Positions 28,132 to 36,657 of a stretch of DNA of 64,000 bases are shown one piece after another. The stretch is taken from positions 1 through 64,000 of the forward strand of contig CAMBRK010000015.1 of NCBI GenBank assembly GCA_945870185.1, written 5' to 3'. This stretch comes from Aureispira sp. CCB-QB1 (GTDB lineage: Bacteria > Bacteroidota > Bacteroidia > Chitinophagales > Saprospiraceae). The translations under genes and the position numbers were made by a program. Every line of letters begins with the position of its first letter. Position 1 is the first letter of the stretch. The notes under the pieces are model-generated. The model was not told the DNA's origin. It saw nothing but the letters and a program-made list of their open reading frames with translations, and searched no databases.

Positions 28132-28857
28132 TTACTCAAATTTATACCATTTATTGACCTCCGAACTCGATTTAAGTTTAATCAAACCAGAATTTGAAAG
28201 ATTTGTAAAATTCAAGATAGGAATCTTAATCTTGCTTTCATCCACCAATGTTTCTAAATCAGAAGGTAAGTTCAGGTCTACTTTTGTGTTGTAATAGATA
28301 TCAACTGCTTTCCAAGAGTTTAAATCATCTTCATATTCTAAAACTAATCCAGCAATGCCCAAAATGCCATTCTTGGGTCCATCGTTTATTTTTAAATCCT
28401 TAGTGTACCAAGCAGTATCCCTATTATTTGTTACTTCTAAACAATTGAAGTTTAGAATTTTTTTCTTTCTTCCTGTTTTTCTCCATTTGTAATTCCTTTT
28501 TTTGTTAAAGTCAGAAAATTGTTTCTTATATGCTTTCCCCTTTTCATATATTGATGACGATTTTACCCAAATTTTCTTTTTGAAGTCTTTATAAATGATA
28601 CTATTATGTACAAGAACAGAACCTTTATGATTAGGAGAAATACTCAACAATTTAACACTATCAAATTTCATGACAGAATTGTTTTTGTTAAAATGTAAAG
28701 AGTAGGAACTTAGAGACAAAAAAGATGAAAGTTCCGGCATAATAAGTATTGATGTTTCAGATTGTTTTTCAATAAGTTCATATACTATGGTAGTAGTTTG
28801 ACCGCGTAAAAATATTGCGCAGAAGATAAATAATGAAAATGCTAGTTTTTTAATCAT
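28132..28857 (-). CDS. GLPGLI family protein
   Basis: The 241-residue protein has a signal peptide (MIKKLAFSLFIFCAIFLRGQ) and the family layout: a WYTKDLKINDGPKNGILG motif followed by IAGLVLEYEDD, the equivalent of the GLPGLILE signature, here diverged to GIAGLVLE. The family is restricted to Bacteroidota, often occurs in paralogues near TonB-dependent receptors, and has no known function. It is monocistronic here. Confidence 0.85.
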   Translation of the reverse strand: MIKKLAFSLFIFCAIFLRGQTTTIVYELIEKQSETSILIMPELSSFLSLSSYSLHFNKNNSVMKFDSVKLLSISPNHKGSVLVHNSIIYKDFKKKIWVKSSSIYEKGKAYKKQFSDFNKKRNYKWRKTGRKKKILNFNCLEVTNNRDTAWYTKDLKINDGPKNGILGIAGLVLEYEDDLNSWKAVDIYYNTKVDLNLPSDLETLVDESKIKIPILNFTNLSNSGLIKLKSSSEVNKWYKFE

Positions 28858-28957
28858 AATTTATAAAATTTTTAACTTGGAGAAATAAGAATTAAGCCTA
28901 TAGGATTGATTAGATCAATAAATTTTTTTAATCAATTTTTACACGTATAATTATTAA

Positions 28958-30016
28958 CTAGAAACTGACTTCATATATCTTCCCCCAACTTTTGCCTGTA
29001 ATCAGAAAGTTTTTTGTTGCAGGATTCCATGCTATGCCATTCAATACATCACCTTTAGGGTTGGCTTTGTCAAGACCTGAGATGATTGCTACACTCATAA
29101 CTTTACCAGTTGCTGCATCAATTTTTGCTATTTGGTCAGAAGTATAAATATTAGCATAAATAAATCCATCCACATATTCTAATTCATTTAGCAAGTTGAC
29201 TTCTTTAGATCCAGCAAAAACTGATATGATCTTCTCCACTTCCAAAGTCACAGGATTTAAATAGGATAATTTATTAGACCCATCACTTAATATTAATGAT
29301 TTACCATCATTGCAAAGTCCCCATCCTTCGCCATTAGTAGATTTGAAGCCTGTTTTTTTGATCAGATTGAGATCTTTGTCATAGATCAGGCACACTCCAT
29401 TTTGCCAGGTGAGTTGGTACACTTTATCATTCAGTACGGTGAGTCCTTCTGCAAAAAGGTTTTTATCTGTTTCTACACTTTTTATCACAACACCTGTTTT
29501 AGGATTTACTTTTCGGATGAGCGACCTTCCTATCTGACCACCACTTTCGTACAGGATACCATCAGCTATTTCAAAACCTTGGGTATAAGAATTGGTATCT
29601 CTGTTTATAATTTTTATTATGGTATGAATAGCGGGTACTGGTTGTATATCAGAGACTATGATAAAAGGTAGCTCTACTTTTTTGTTTTTACTACCACGAT
29701 AAACTTCTACGTCTATCACATGATATCCAAGCGGCATTCCTGTCGTCTCCAATTCATAGGAATATTGGTTGCTGATTTTATGCAGGCGCTTATTGTTCAA
29801 GCTGATGATGATGGAATCCTGACTGGAAAGTTTGGTTTCGTTGAGAGATAATGAAAATTTTTGGCCTGAAACTATGTTTGTATTAGCATCAGGACTAGAT
29901 ATGATATCTGGAAATCTAAGTTCTTTTTGATTAAAGGGCAAGCTAGGCCACATGTATAATATCCCACTGATTACTAGTAAAATGAGTAAGATCAAAGCTA
30001 CTTTCTGTCTGTTCAT
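28958..30016 (-). CDS. Glutaminyl-peptide cyclotransferase
   Basis: The 352-residue protein starts with an N-terminal membrane anchor (VALILLILLVISGILYMW, about residues 6-23) and carries an Ig-like segment before a five-bladed beta-propeller of the plant/bacterial glutamine cyclotransferase type (from about residue 135). Characteristic blocks are YTQGFEIADGILYESGG, LFAEGLTVLNDKVYQLTW, GWGLCNDGKSLILSDGS, ELEYVDGFIYANIY and LNGIAWNP. It should convert N-terminal Gln of exported peptides to pyroglutamate outside the cytoplasm. The extra N-terminal domain is common in Bacteroidota homologues. Confidence 0.9.
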   Translation of the reverse strand: MNRQKVALILLILLVISGILYMWPSLPFNQKELRFPDIISSPDANTNIVSGQKFSLSLNETKLSSQDSIIISLNNKRLHKISNQYSYELETTGMPLGYHVIDVEVYRGSKNKKVELPFIIVSDIQPVPAIHTIIKIINRDTNSYTQGFEIADGILYESGGQIGRSLIRKVNPKTGVVIKSVETDKNLFAEGLTVLNDKVYQLTWQNGVCLIYDKDLNLIKKTGFKSTNGEGWGLCNDGKSLILSDGSNKLSYLNPVTLEVEKIISVFAGSKEVNLLNELEYVDGFIYANIYTSDQIAKIDAATGKVMSVAIISGLDKANPKGDVLNGIAWNPATKNFLITGKSWGKIYEVSF

Positions 30017-30032
30017 TTTTATAAAATTTGTG

Positions 30033-30040
30033 CAAAATTA
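30033..30040 (-). promoter_or_regulatory. Cyclotransferase promoter -7 element
   Basis: TAATTTTG on the minus strand about 17 bases before the ATG at 30016; fits TAnnTTTG and implies a very short leader. Confidence 0.4.
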
Positions 30041-30080
30041 AGCATTATAGTCAATAGTTTTATTTGTGAAGAAAATCACA

Positions 30081-30590
30081 TCACATTTTATTATACATTT
30101 TAAGTGCTTCGTTTAAAAGCTTAAAGTCAATTTGTCCTTTATTGGCTGTAATATGATCTGCTATGGCCAATGCTTTTCTGATCCTGCTATCTGAATTTTT
30201 TACTTTAGCAACGATGTATATCAATGTTCGTTGTTTACCGGCTGTTAGTGCATGAAAATAATGGTCGGCATCGGGATGTTGATCCAATACTTCTTTAAAC
30301 TCCTCGGGCATAAGCATTCCATATTCGGAAATATCCTTTTCTACACTAACGGTGATTTCTGAACCTATTGGTTGATTGAGTTTCTTGACTACTTGTTGAT
30401 TGAGCATCACAAACCAGATTTCTTTTGATGGCATCAGAGCACAGTGCAGGCATACTTGATCATTAATCTTACATATCACTCTCCGATCTTTACCCTCAAT
30501 AAATAACTTGGCCACATCAGATGGTAATTCAAAGTGAAGTCCCCAAAGCGGTGATGCAGGAAATTTAGCTAATAAAGTTTTGAAAATCAT
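30081..30590 (-). CDS. YdeI/OmpD-associated, DUF1905-type protein
   Basis: The 169-residue protein begins with a DUF1905 beta barrel-like segment (LWGLHFELPSDVAKLFIEGK) and ends with the YdeI/OmpD-associated helical block (DADHYFHALTAGKQRTLIYI through AKVKNSDSRIRKALAIADH). Relatives have been linked to bacteriocin protection or peptide resistance, but the molecular role is unknown. It overlaps the LpxD-like gene by 4 bases and is the last gene of the minus-strand operon that starts with the ABC ATPase. Confidence 0.85.
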   Translation of the reverse strand: MIFKTLLAKFPASPLWGLHFELPSDVAKLFIEGKDRRVICKINDQVCLHCALMPSKEIWFVMLNQQVVKKLNQPIGSEITVSVEKDISEYGMLMPEEFKEVLDQHPDADHYFHALTAGKQRTLIYIVAKVKNSDSRIRKALAIADHITANKGQIDFKLLNEALKMYNKM

Positions 30591-31510
30591 TTTTCCTTGC
30601 CTTCAGTAAGAATCTTAATCGTTGCCAGCTCTTTAAACTTTTCTCTAGCTTCTCCGGCTGGAACTCCAAAGTATGTTTTGCCACCCTTTAGATCTTTGGA
30701 TACGCCACTTTTGGCTAATAGTGTGGTACCGGGGCCTATATGGAGATTTTGTGCTATACCTACTTGTCCATAAATCACACATCCGTCACCAATGATCGTC
30801 TTACCAGCGATACCCGTCTGCGCTGCAATCAAACAATTTTTACCTATAACTGCACCATGTGCCACATGTATCTGACAATCCAGCTTACTACCTGCACCGA
30901 TGACGGTGTCTCCTGAAACACCTCGATTGATTGTACAACCAGCACCAATTTCTACGCTATCTTCTATAATTACACGCCCACCTGATCTCCATTTATAGTA
31001 TTGTCCGTCGATCTTTTTAAAATAGAATGCATCAGTGCCTATCAAAGCTCCGGCTTGTATATTTACATAATCTCCTATGATAGTTTTATCCCCAATGTAC
31101 ACGCCAGATTGGATATAACAGCCTTTACCTATGGAGACATCATGTCCTATAAGGACTCCGTGATCGATGTGTGTATCTGGTCCTATGTGAAGATTTTCGC
31201 CTCTATCAGAAGTCAAATACGACATAGGTCTGTGTTCCCAAACAATCTGGTTATACACTGCAAAAGGATCTTCGGTAACGAGTAATGCTTTACCCTCCGG
31301 ACAAGGCACATCTTTATTGATCAGAATAATGGTAGCCGCAGAGGATAAAGACTTTTGATAATACTTCTCCACATCTACAAAAGTAATATCTCCGGTTCTC
31401 ACTTTATGTATCTCATTGATACCATAAGCGAGAAGATTTTTATCTCCAGAAATAGTAAGTTCAAATTTATTTGCTAAGCTTTGCAGTGAAATGGGCTGTG
31501 GAAAAGTCAT
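30587..31510 (-). CDS. LpxD-like left-handed beta-helix acyltransferase
   Basis: The 307-residue protein resembles UDP-3-O-acylglucosamine N-acyltransferase. It has the N-terminal uridine-binding-type domain (about 1-95) and then hexapeptide repeats (IGHDVSIG, IGDYVNIQ, IGAGSKLD and others), with the catalytic-type His in HVAHGAVIG. It is shorter than canonical LpxD (about 340). I recall a Bacteroidota paralogue with IGTDAFYFKK and GGKTYFGVPAGEAREK, both present here, so this is likely that second copy rather than the lipid A enzyme beside lpxC. Cytosolic or inner-face. Its true acceptor is unknown. Confidence 0.82.
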   Translation of the reverse strand: MTFPQPISLQSLANKFELTISGDKNLLAYGINEIHKVRTGDITFVDVEKYYQKSLSSAATIILINKDVPCPEGKALLVTEDPFAVYNQIVWEHRPMSYLTSDRGENLHIGPDTHIDHGVLIGHDVSIGKGCYIQSGVYIGDKTIIGDYVNIQAGALIGTDAFYFKKIDGQYYKWRSGGRVIIEDSVEIGAGCTINRGVSGDTVIGAGSKLDCQIHVAHGAVIGKNCLIAAQTGIAGKTIIGDGCVIYGQVGIAQNLHIGPGTTLLAKSGVSKDLKGGKTYFGVPAGEAREKFKELATIKILTEGKEK

Positions 31511-31522
31511 TTGCCTAAAATA

Positions 31523-31972
31523 TTAGCTTTTTATAAGTTTTGCATTAACCAACTTAAACATCAGTCTATTAATATCTTTGTCATTGAGCTTTAGTATGCC
31601 TCTGATCGTCACAGCATCTGCCGAATACTTGATGCCCTCTAGTGCTTCTACTTCCATCACAGTCTCAGGACCAGCGCCGCCACAAAAGAAACACATACTA
31701 TATGGAAATGCAGAAAAAATAAACTCCTTATGTGATTTATATCCTTCTATCGGTATGATATAGCCTCTAATGGTAAGTTCTTTATTTTCAAGCTCTTTGA
31801 TAGACTGACTAAATACAGGTTTGTCTACTTTAAAACCCATTAGCTCATCAAACTCTTTTTTGTAGCTTATCTTTGAAAGCGCTTTCCAGACATTTTCAGT
31901 GGGTACTTGCTGAGCCGATAATACCGGAATAAATGAACTCACCAGAACTAGAACGGCAATATATTTGATCAT
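31523..31972 (-). CDS. Secreted DUF3299-like protein with CxxC motif
   Basis: The 149-residue protein has a signal peptide (MIKYIAVLVLVSSFIPVLSA) and a conserved core: ELTIRGYIIPIEG, then FIFSAFPYSMCFFCGGAGPE and TVMEVEA. The pattern GYxxP-(n)-PYxxxC-(n)-P-x-x-V resembles DUF3299 of Proteobacteria, and the CFFC pair could bind a metal. It directly follows the ABC permease and ATPase genes. DUF3299 genes accompany a similar ABC ATPase/FtsX pair in the zinc-regulated zrg operon of Vibrio, as I recall. The metal link is therefore an inference from context and the CxxC motif. Confidence 0.65.
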   Translation of the reverse strand: MIKYIAVLVLVSSFIPVLSAQQVPTENVWKALSKISYKKEFDELMGFKVDKPVFSQSIKELENKELTIRGYIIPIEGYKSHKEFIFSAFPYSMCFFCGGAGPETVMEVEALEGIKYSADAVTIRGILKLNDKDINRLMFKLVNAKLIKS

Positions 31973-32032
31973 TTTATTTTACTTTCCTTACCTATAAACG
32001 CAAATTAAAAAAAATGTGATGTGAAATGAAAA

Positions 32033-33325
32033 TTATTTTTCAGATAATGTTTTATTGATATCAGTATTTGCAGCTTGTATGGCAGGAATAAGGGCTGCTA
32101 AAACACCCAAAACAACGGAAACTCCCAGTACATACCACTCTTCTGATATCCACTTCATACCTGTAAAACTATATCTAAAGTCAGCTTTAAGGTACTTTGC
32201 CAAAATTTCCATTCCTACATGACTCAAGAAAGTTCCGATAATAAAACCAATTATCGCCAAAAATAAACCTTCCAATATAATGAGTAAAAAGACTTTACTC
32301 CTTCCTGCACCTAAAACCCTGATGATAGCGAGTTCATACTTTCTTTCTCTCATACTTTTCAGCAAAGAAATAAAAATACTTAGAGCAGACACTATAGCAA
32401 TCAATAATGCCAAAGCGTTTAATGCATCCGTACCTACACCCATCATACTATACAACCGATTCATTTCTATAGCAGGAGATGCGGATTGCATTTCAGTATT
32501 TTCATTGATGTTTCTACCAAAATTAAGGGCCTGAAAGTTTTTGTTACTCTTGTATTGAATGAGAACTGAAGTGATTTCCTGATCCATATGATGAAGCAAA
32601 TCTGCATTGCTGTTTTGTTGTACTTGATCTTCTTGAGCGGGCTCGGTATTTTCTTTGATTGATGGGCCGTGAGCTTCTTCATCATGCGCTTCTTCATCCC
32701 CATGCCCGCTATGTACCAGCCAAATTGATGCGGTGTTGGTCAATATCAATTGGTCCATAACAGTACCTGTACCTTCAAGAACTCCTTTTACTACGAAAGA
32801 ATATTCGTCATGTGTATGATCGTCTTCATTAAATCCATGCGAACTCACAAATTTATCCCCTAATTTTAGACCAGCTTCATCAGCTACTGATTTACCTATG
32901 GTTACTTCAAAGTCTTTGGCCCACAAGCTTCCTTCTTTTAATTTGGCACCATATAGTTCTAATAAATCGTGATTAGTACCTACTATTCTGTATGCTTTAT
33001 AATTATCGCCCAACGATAAAGGTATGGCCTTCTTTATCAAAGGGTGTAAGTCTTTCAGTAATGGAGCCGCATTTTTTATAGGAATATTTCCCGTCGGATT
33101 GTCGATATGGTACATATTACACAAGATCATCTGTAATGGGCTGCCTTTAGCACCTACTACAAGATCTATATCTGCAAGATTTTTGTCAAACTTTTCTTTT
33201 AATTGTGTATTAAATAGTAAAAGAAAAGAAATCAATCCTACACCCAACCCAAAAAGGATAATACTCATGAGCAAGTTGAGTGGATTTTTGATAATATTGC
33301 GCCAAGCTAACTGTATGATAGTCAT
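32033..33325 (-). CDS. FtsX-type ABC transporter permease with His-rich segment
   Basis: The 430-residue permease has the MacB/FtsX layout: one N-terminal membrane helix (about 18-38), a large periplasmic domain (40-300) and three C-terminal helices, with the FtsX core MRERKYELAIIRVLGAGRSK. The periplasmic domain has an unusual acidic, histidine-rich stretch: H163, H170 and H172, then H205, H208, H214, H219, H245 and H246 among many Asp/Glu. This suggests divalent-metal binding, plausibly zinc. The ATPase gene is 7 bases upstream. Lipoprotein or lipid release is the alternative role for this fold. Confidence 0.85.
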   Translation of the reverse strand: MTIIQLAWRNIIKNPLNLLMSIILFGLGVGLISFLLLFNTQLKEKFDKNLADIDLVVGAKGSPLQMILCNMYHIDNPTGNIPIKNAAPLLKDLHPLIKKAIPLSLGDNYKAYRIVGTNHDLLELYGAKLKEGSLWAKDFEVTIGKSVADEAGLKLGDKFVSSHGFNEDDHTHDEYSFVVKGVLEGTGTVMDQLILTNTASIWLVHSGHGDEEAHDEEAHGPSIKENTEPAQEDQVQQNSNADLLHHMDQEITSVLIQYKSNKNFQALNFGRNINENTEMQSASPAIEMNRLYSMMGVGTDALNALALLIAIVSALSIFISLLKSMRERKYELAIIRVLGAGRSKVFLLIILEGLFLAIIGFIIGTFLSHVGMEILAKYLKADFRYSFTGMKWISEEWYVLGVSVVLGVLAALIPAIQAANTDINKTLSEK

Positions 33326-33332
33326 GATATAA

Positions 33333-33959
33333 TTATAAGATTACCTGATGATTGATTTTGTCTTTGAGCCTAGTGTCATGGGTTACTACCACCAATGCTG
33401 ACCCAACTGCTTTGGCTTGTTCTTGCAAGAGATCTAAGACTTCATTACAATTGCTATCATCCAATGCAGAAGTAGGTTCATCCGCTAAGATTACTTTGGG
33501 TTGATTGATCAATGCTCTAGCTATGGCTACTCGTTGTTTTTCACCTTGACTCAAATTCTTAATCGCGTGGTCAGCTTTATCTCCGATATTGAGTCGATCT
33601 AAGATATTTTGCGCAGCTTTTTTATCTACTTTGTTGCCAGCAAGTGTTTGAGCTAAAGTTACATTTTCTATGACCGAGAGTGCATCTACAAAATGATTTT
33701 GCTGAAAAACGATACCGATATTTTTACCTCTAAAATGGTCTGCTTCTGCTCCTGACAACTTAGTCATATCAATTTCTCCTATCTGAATGTTTCCGTGCTG
33801 AGACGATAACAATCCACCCAATAAATGAAGCAGAGTTGTTTTGCCCACTCCAGATGTACCTAATACAAGAAGCATCTCACTGGATGAACATTGGATATCT
33901 GGGAATACCATATCCTTTCCCCCGGGGTATTTATATTTAATATTGTTTGTTCTGATCAT
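33333..33959 (-). CDS. ABC transporter ATP-binding protein (LolD/MacB type)
   Basis: The 208-residue ATPase has Walker A GTSGVGKTT, signature NLSQGEKQRVAIARAL, Walker B VILADEPTSALD and switch His in VVVTHD. It pairs with the FtsX-type permease 7 bases downstream and heads a five-gene minus-strand operon (ATPase, permease, DUF3299-like, LpxD-like, YdeI-like). It would energise the permease at the inner membrane. The sequence alone does not separate metal transport from lipoprotein release. Confidence 0.93.
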   Translation of the reverse strand: MIRTNNIKYKYPGGKDMVFPDIQCSSSEMLLVLGTSGVGKTTLLHLLGGLLSSQHGNIQIGEIDMTKLSGAEADHFRGKNIGIVFQQNHFVDALSVIENVTLAQTLAGNKVDKKAAQNILDRLNIGDKADHAIKNLSQGEKQRVAIARALINQPKVILADEPTSALDDSNCNEVLDLLQEQAKAVGSALVVVTHDTRLKDKINHQVIL

Positions 33960-33963
33960 GTGA

Positions 33964-33971
33964 CAAAGATA
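33964..33971 (-). promoter_or_regulatory. ABC operon promoter -7 element
   Basis: TATCTTTG on the minus strand, only 5 bases before the ATG at 33959; fits TAnnTTTG. The implied transcript would be nearly leaderless. No Zur-like palindrome was recognised beside it. Confidence 0.4.
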
Positions 33972-34104
33972 TAGATTACTATGCTTTCATAACCTATTTT
34001 GTCTGTATATTGTTTTTATCAGGAATGCAATTTAATGTAAAATCAGCAAGAATTGGTATTAATATTACTACTTTTGTCATCATTTAACAGCACTTCCATC
34101 TTTT

Positions 34105-35073
34105 TTGAAAAATTTATTTTCATTTTTAAAAGCAATATTGGTCATAGCCATTTTGGGGTTGATATATCATCAGCTTAGTAACCTTGACGTGCACATGTTT
34201 GGTGCCAAGATACTCACTTATGCATCATCAAGCTCTCAAATAGGGTACTTAGTGGTTATGGTGCTTATGATGCCTCTCAATTGGTGGCTTGAAAGTCTAA
34301 AATGGCAAAAACTCATCTCCCCACATGAAAACATTTCCTCGAAAAAAGCTTTGAAAACTATACTTGCTGGTGTAGCAGCGGGTATTGTCACCCCTGCTCG
34401 ACTAGGTGAGTATGCGGGTAGACTTATCACATCAAATCCTGATAAAAAGGGAGAAGTGGTCGCTGCTACCTTTCTTGGAAGTGTTGCTCAAAATCTGTGT
34501 AACATATCTATTGGTATACTTTTTAGTTATTATTTTCTTAAAAACTATTTTGGTGCTACTTATTTAGACTCCATTACGTTTTTCGTAGTAATAATCATCC
34601 ACATAGTGTTCTTGTTGATGATCTATTATAAATTACCAAAAGTGGTAAATATATTCAACAAGTTCGGGAAATTAAGACCTTATGTAAATAAAATTGAAAG
34701 GATAAATGTTTACAATCAGTCATTGTTAAATCAGGTTTTACTTTTATCGTTTTGCAGATACATTATATATTTTATACAATATTTTCTAGTAATGAAGTTT
34801 CTAGATCAAGATCTAGCCTTTTTATTAGTATTTTCCAATATCTCCATGATCTATTTGATTCAAACAGGGATACCATTGCCAGCTTTTATTAGTGTATTTG
34901 CTAGAGGTGAGTTGGCCGTTTTGATATGGGCATCATTGGGTTTAGATGCTTTGACAGCGCTTACGGCCACGTTTATTTTATGGACAGTAAATCTCATTGT
35001 TCCCGCTTTTGCTGGTTTATGGATTATTTACAAAACTGATTTAAGTAAATTTTTAAAAAAGAAAAAAGAATGA
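34105..35073 (+). CDS. Lysylphosphatidylglycerol synthase TM-type (UPF0104) membrane protein
   Basis: The 322-residue protein is an integral membrane protein with about eight hydrophobic helices of the AglD/MprF-flippase-like family. The family motif region is VAAGIVTPARLGEYAGR (about 91-107), which matches the conserved TPaRlGE signature. Family members flip or modify lipids, but this one has no synthetase domain, so its substrate is unknown. The start is TTG at 34105; no ATG was seen upstream in frame. Its stop overlaps the next start by 4 bases. Confidence 0.82.
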   Translation: MKNLFSFLKAILVIAILGLIYHQLSNLDVHMFGAKILTYASSSSQIGYLVVMVLMMPLNWWLESLKWQKLISPHENISSKKALKTILAGVAAGIVTPARLGEYAGRLITSNPDKKGEVVAATFLGSVAQNLCNISIGILFSYYFLKNYFGATYLDSITFFVVIIIHIVFLLMIYYKLPKVVNIFNKFGKLRPYVNKIERINVYNQSLLNQVLLLSFCRYIIYFIQYFLVMKFLDQDLAFLLVFSNISMIYLIQTGIPLPAFISVFARGELAVLIWASLGLDALTALTATFILWTVNLIVPAFAGLWIIYKTDLSKFLKKKKE

Positions 35074-35894
35074 AATTTAGTAAATATATATTCCTTTTGC
35101 TGATTGTAGTTGCTGCCAATATGTCCTTTTACAAGCCACAAACTATACAAACAGCCGATGTGTGTGATCTGACAAATACTGCCTTTGCTGGTGGTGAAAA
35201 CTTGGTGTACAAAGTGTATTACAACCTGGGTTTTGTCTGGATTCCAGCAGGCGAGGTTACCTTCAATATTAAGGAAAATATGGACTATTACGAACTGATA
35301 GCTCAGGGCAAAACTTATAAAAGCTACGAAAATATCTTTAAAGTCAATGATTACTTCTATACCAAGGTGGATAAAAAATCATTGCTGCCCCAAAACTTTG
35401 TTCGTATAGTTGAAGAAGGCAATTATAAAGTTTATGACAGTATCAGGTTTCAGCAAGATATCAATAAAGCTCAGCTGTTTCATGGTCCGTCCAAAGCAAA
35501 TACGAAAATGACAACACTCAAAACAGATGACTGTACGCAAGATTTGATGTCCAATCTGTATATGCTGCGAAATGTACAGATGGCACAGTTTAAAAAAGGA
35601 GATGCTATCAAGACCAAAATGGTTTTTGACAAAGAAATTCACCCAACAAGAATCACTTATAGCGGCAAAGAAAAGAAGGAAATCAAAGGTATGGGACCTT
35701 TTAAAACCCTTCGTTTTCATCCAGAAGTAGTAGCTGGCAATGTTTTTAAAAAAGGAGATCAAATGACCGTGTGGGTCTCTGATGATGATAATAAGCTACC
35801 CCTTATGATAGAATCCCCCGTATCAGTAGGATATGTAAAAGTAGTATTAAAAAACTATAAGGGTATCAAACACGAACTTTTATCCAAGATTTAG
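35070..35894 (+). CDS. DUF3108 domain protein
   Basis: The 274-residue protein has an N-terminal signal (KYIFLLLIVVAANMSF) and the DUF3108 core (AFAGGENLVYKVYYNLGFVW near residue 39, then AGEVTFNI), which is a periplasmic beta-rich fold found next to lipid or cell-wall genes. It is coupled by a 4-base overlap to the flippase-like gene and 12 bases before the DUF4230 gene, so the three form one operon. Function is unknown; envelope or lipid handling is inferred from the partner. Confidence 0.85.
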   Translation: MKFSKYIFLLLIVVAANMSFYKPQTIQTADVCDLTNTAFAGGENLVYKVYYNLGFVWIPAGEVTFNIKENMDYYELIAQGKTYKSYENIFKVNDYFYTKVDKKSLLPQNFVRIVEEGNYKVYDSIRFQQDINKAQLFHGPSKANTKMTTLKTDDCTQDLMSNLYMLRNVQMAQFKKGDAIKTKMVFDKEIHPTRITYSGKEKKEIKGMGPFKTLRFHPEVVAGNVFKKGDQMTVWVSDDDNKLPLMIESPVSVGYVKVVLKNYKGIKHELLSKI

Positions 35895-35906
35895 CATTTA
35901 AGATAT

Positions 35907-36509
35907 ATGATTAAGTCATTCATCTCTAAATACCTTTTCTTAATGATCTTATCCCTTGGAGTACTTCTGGGAGCATACTATATATTTAAGAACCAATTAT
36001 TTAAAGCCCACCAAGCTGAAAATACCACCATCATTCTGGATAAAATAAAGACCGTCACCAAACTGATCAGTGTCGAAGGCCAGTTTTCGGAGTTGTATAG
36101 TTTTAAGGAGTCATACGAATACGATTTTTTCAACTTGTTTAGTAAAAAAATCATCTTGAGAGTAAATGCTAAAGTTTCGGTAGGGTATGATTTTGAGAAA
36201 GTAAATTTAAGCATAGATAGCCTTACTAAAACAGTTACCCTTAATGAATTACCCCAGCCTGAAATCTTATCCATAGACCATACCCTAGATTACTATGACA
36301 TCAGTGAAGGTGCTTTCAACTCATTTACGCCCGAAGAACTAACTAATATTAATAAAAAAGCAAAGGATTTTATAGCTTCTAAAGCCAAAACCACCCAAAT
36401 ATTGCAAAAAGCCGAAGAACAAAAACAAGATTATATCCAAATGATGGACATGGCTTTAAAAAGTGGTGGATGGCAACTCGTAATCAAAAAACAGGCGCAA
36501 CTTAATTAG
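35907..36509 (+). CDS. DUF4230 domain protein
   Basis: The 200-residue protein has one N-terminal transmembrane helix (YLFLMILSLGVLLGAYYIF) and the DUF4230 region (TVTKLISVEGQFSELYSFKE then LRVNAKVSVGYDFEKVNLSI). The C-terminal part is a long helix. It is the last gene of the operon with the flippase-like and DUF3108 genes. Such proteins are usually periplasmic with a membrane anchor; no activity is known. Confidence 0.85.
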   Translation: MIKSFISKYLFLMILSLGVLLGAYYIFKNQLFKAHQAENTTIILDKIKTVTKLISVEGQFSELYSFKESYEYDFFNLFSKKIILRVNAKVSVGYDFEKVNLSIDSLTKTVTLNELPQPEILSIDHTLDYYDISEGAFNSFTPEELTNINKKAKDFIASKAKTTQILQKAEEQKQDYIQMMDMALKSGGWQLVIKKQAQLN

Positions 36510-36657
36510 AAAACAGATACAATAAAGTGTTAAATTATATGATTTCAATAACATCATCAGAAGTATTTAAGTTTTATTTAAGATTGAACTAATGTGACCC
36601 AAGCTTATTTGTTCGTTTTAAAGTATATATTTTATCATTTTTCAAAATAATTCAAAC

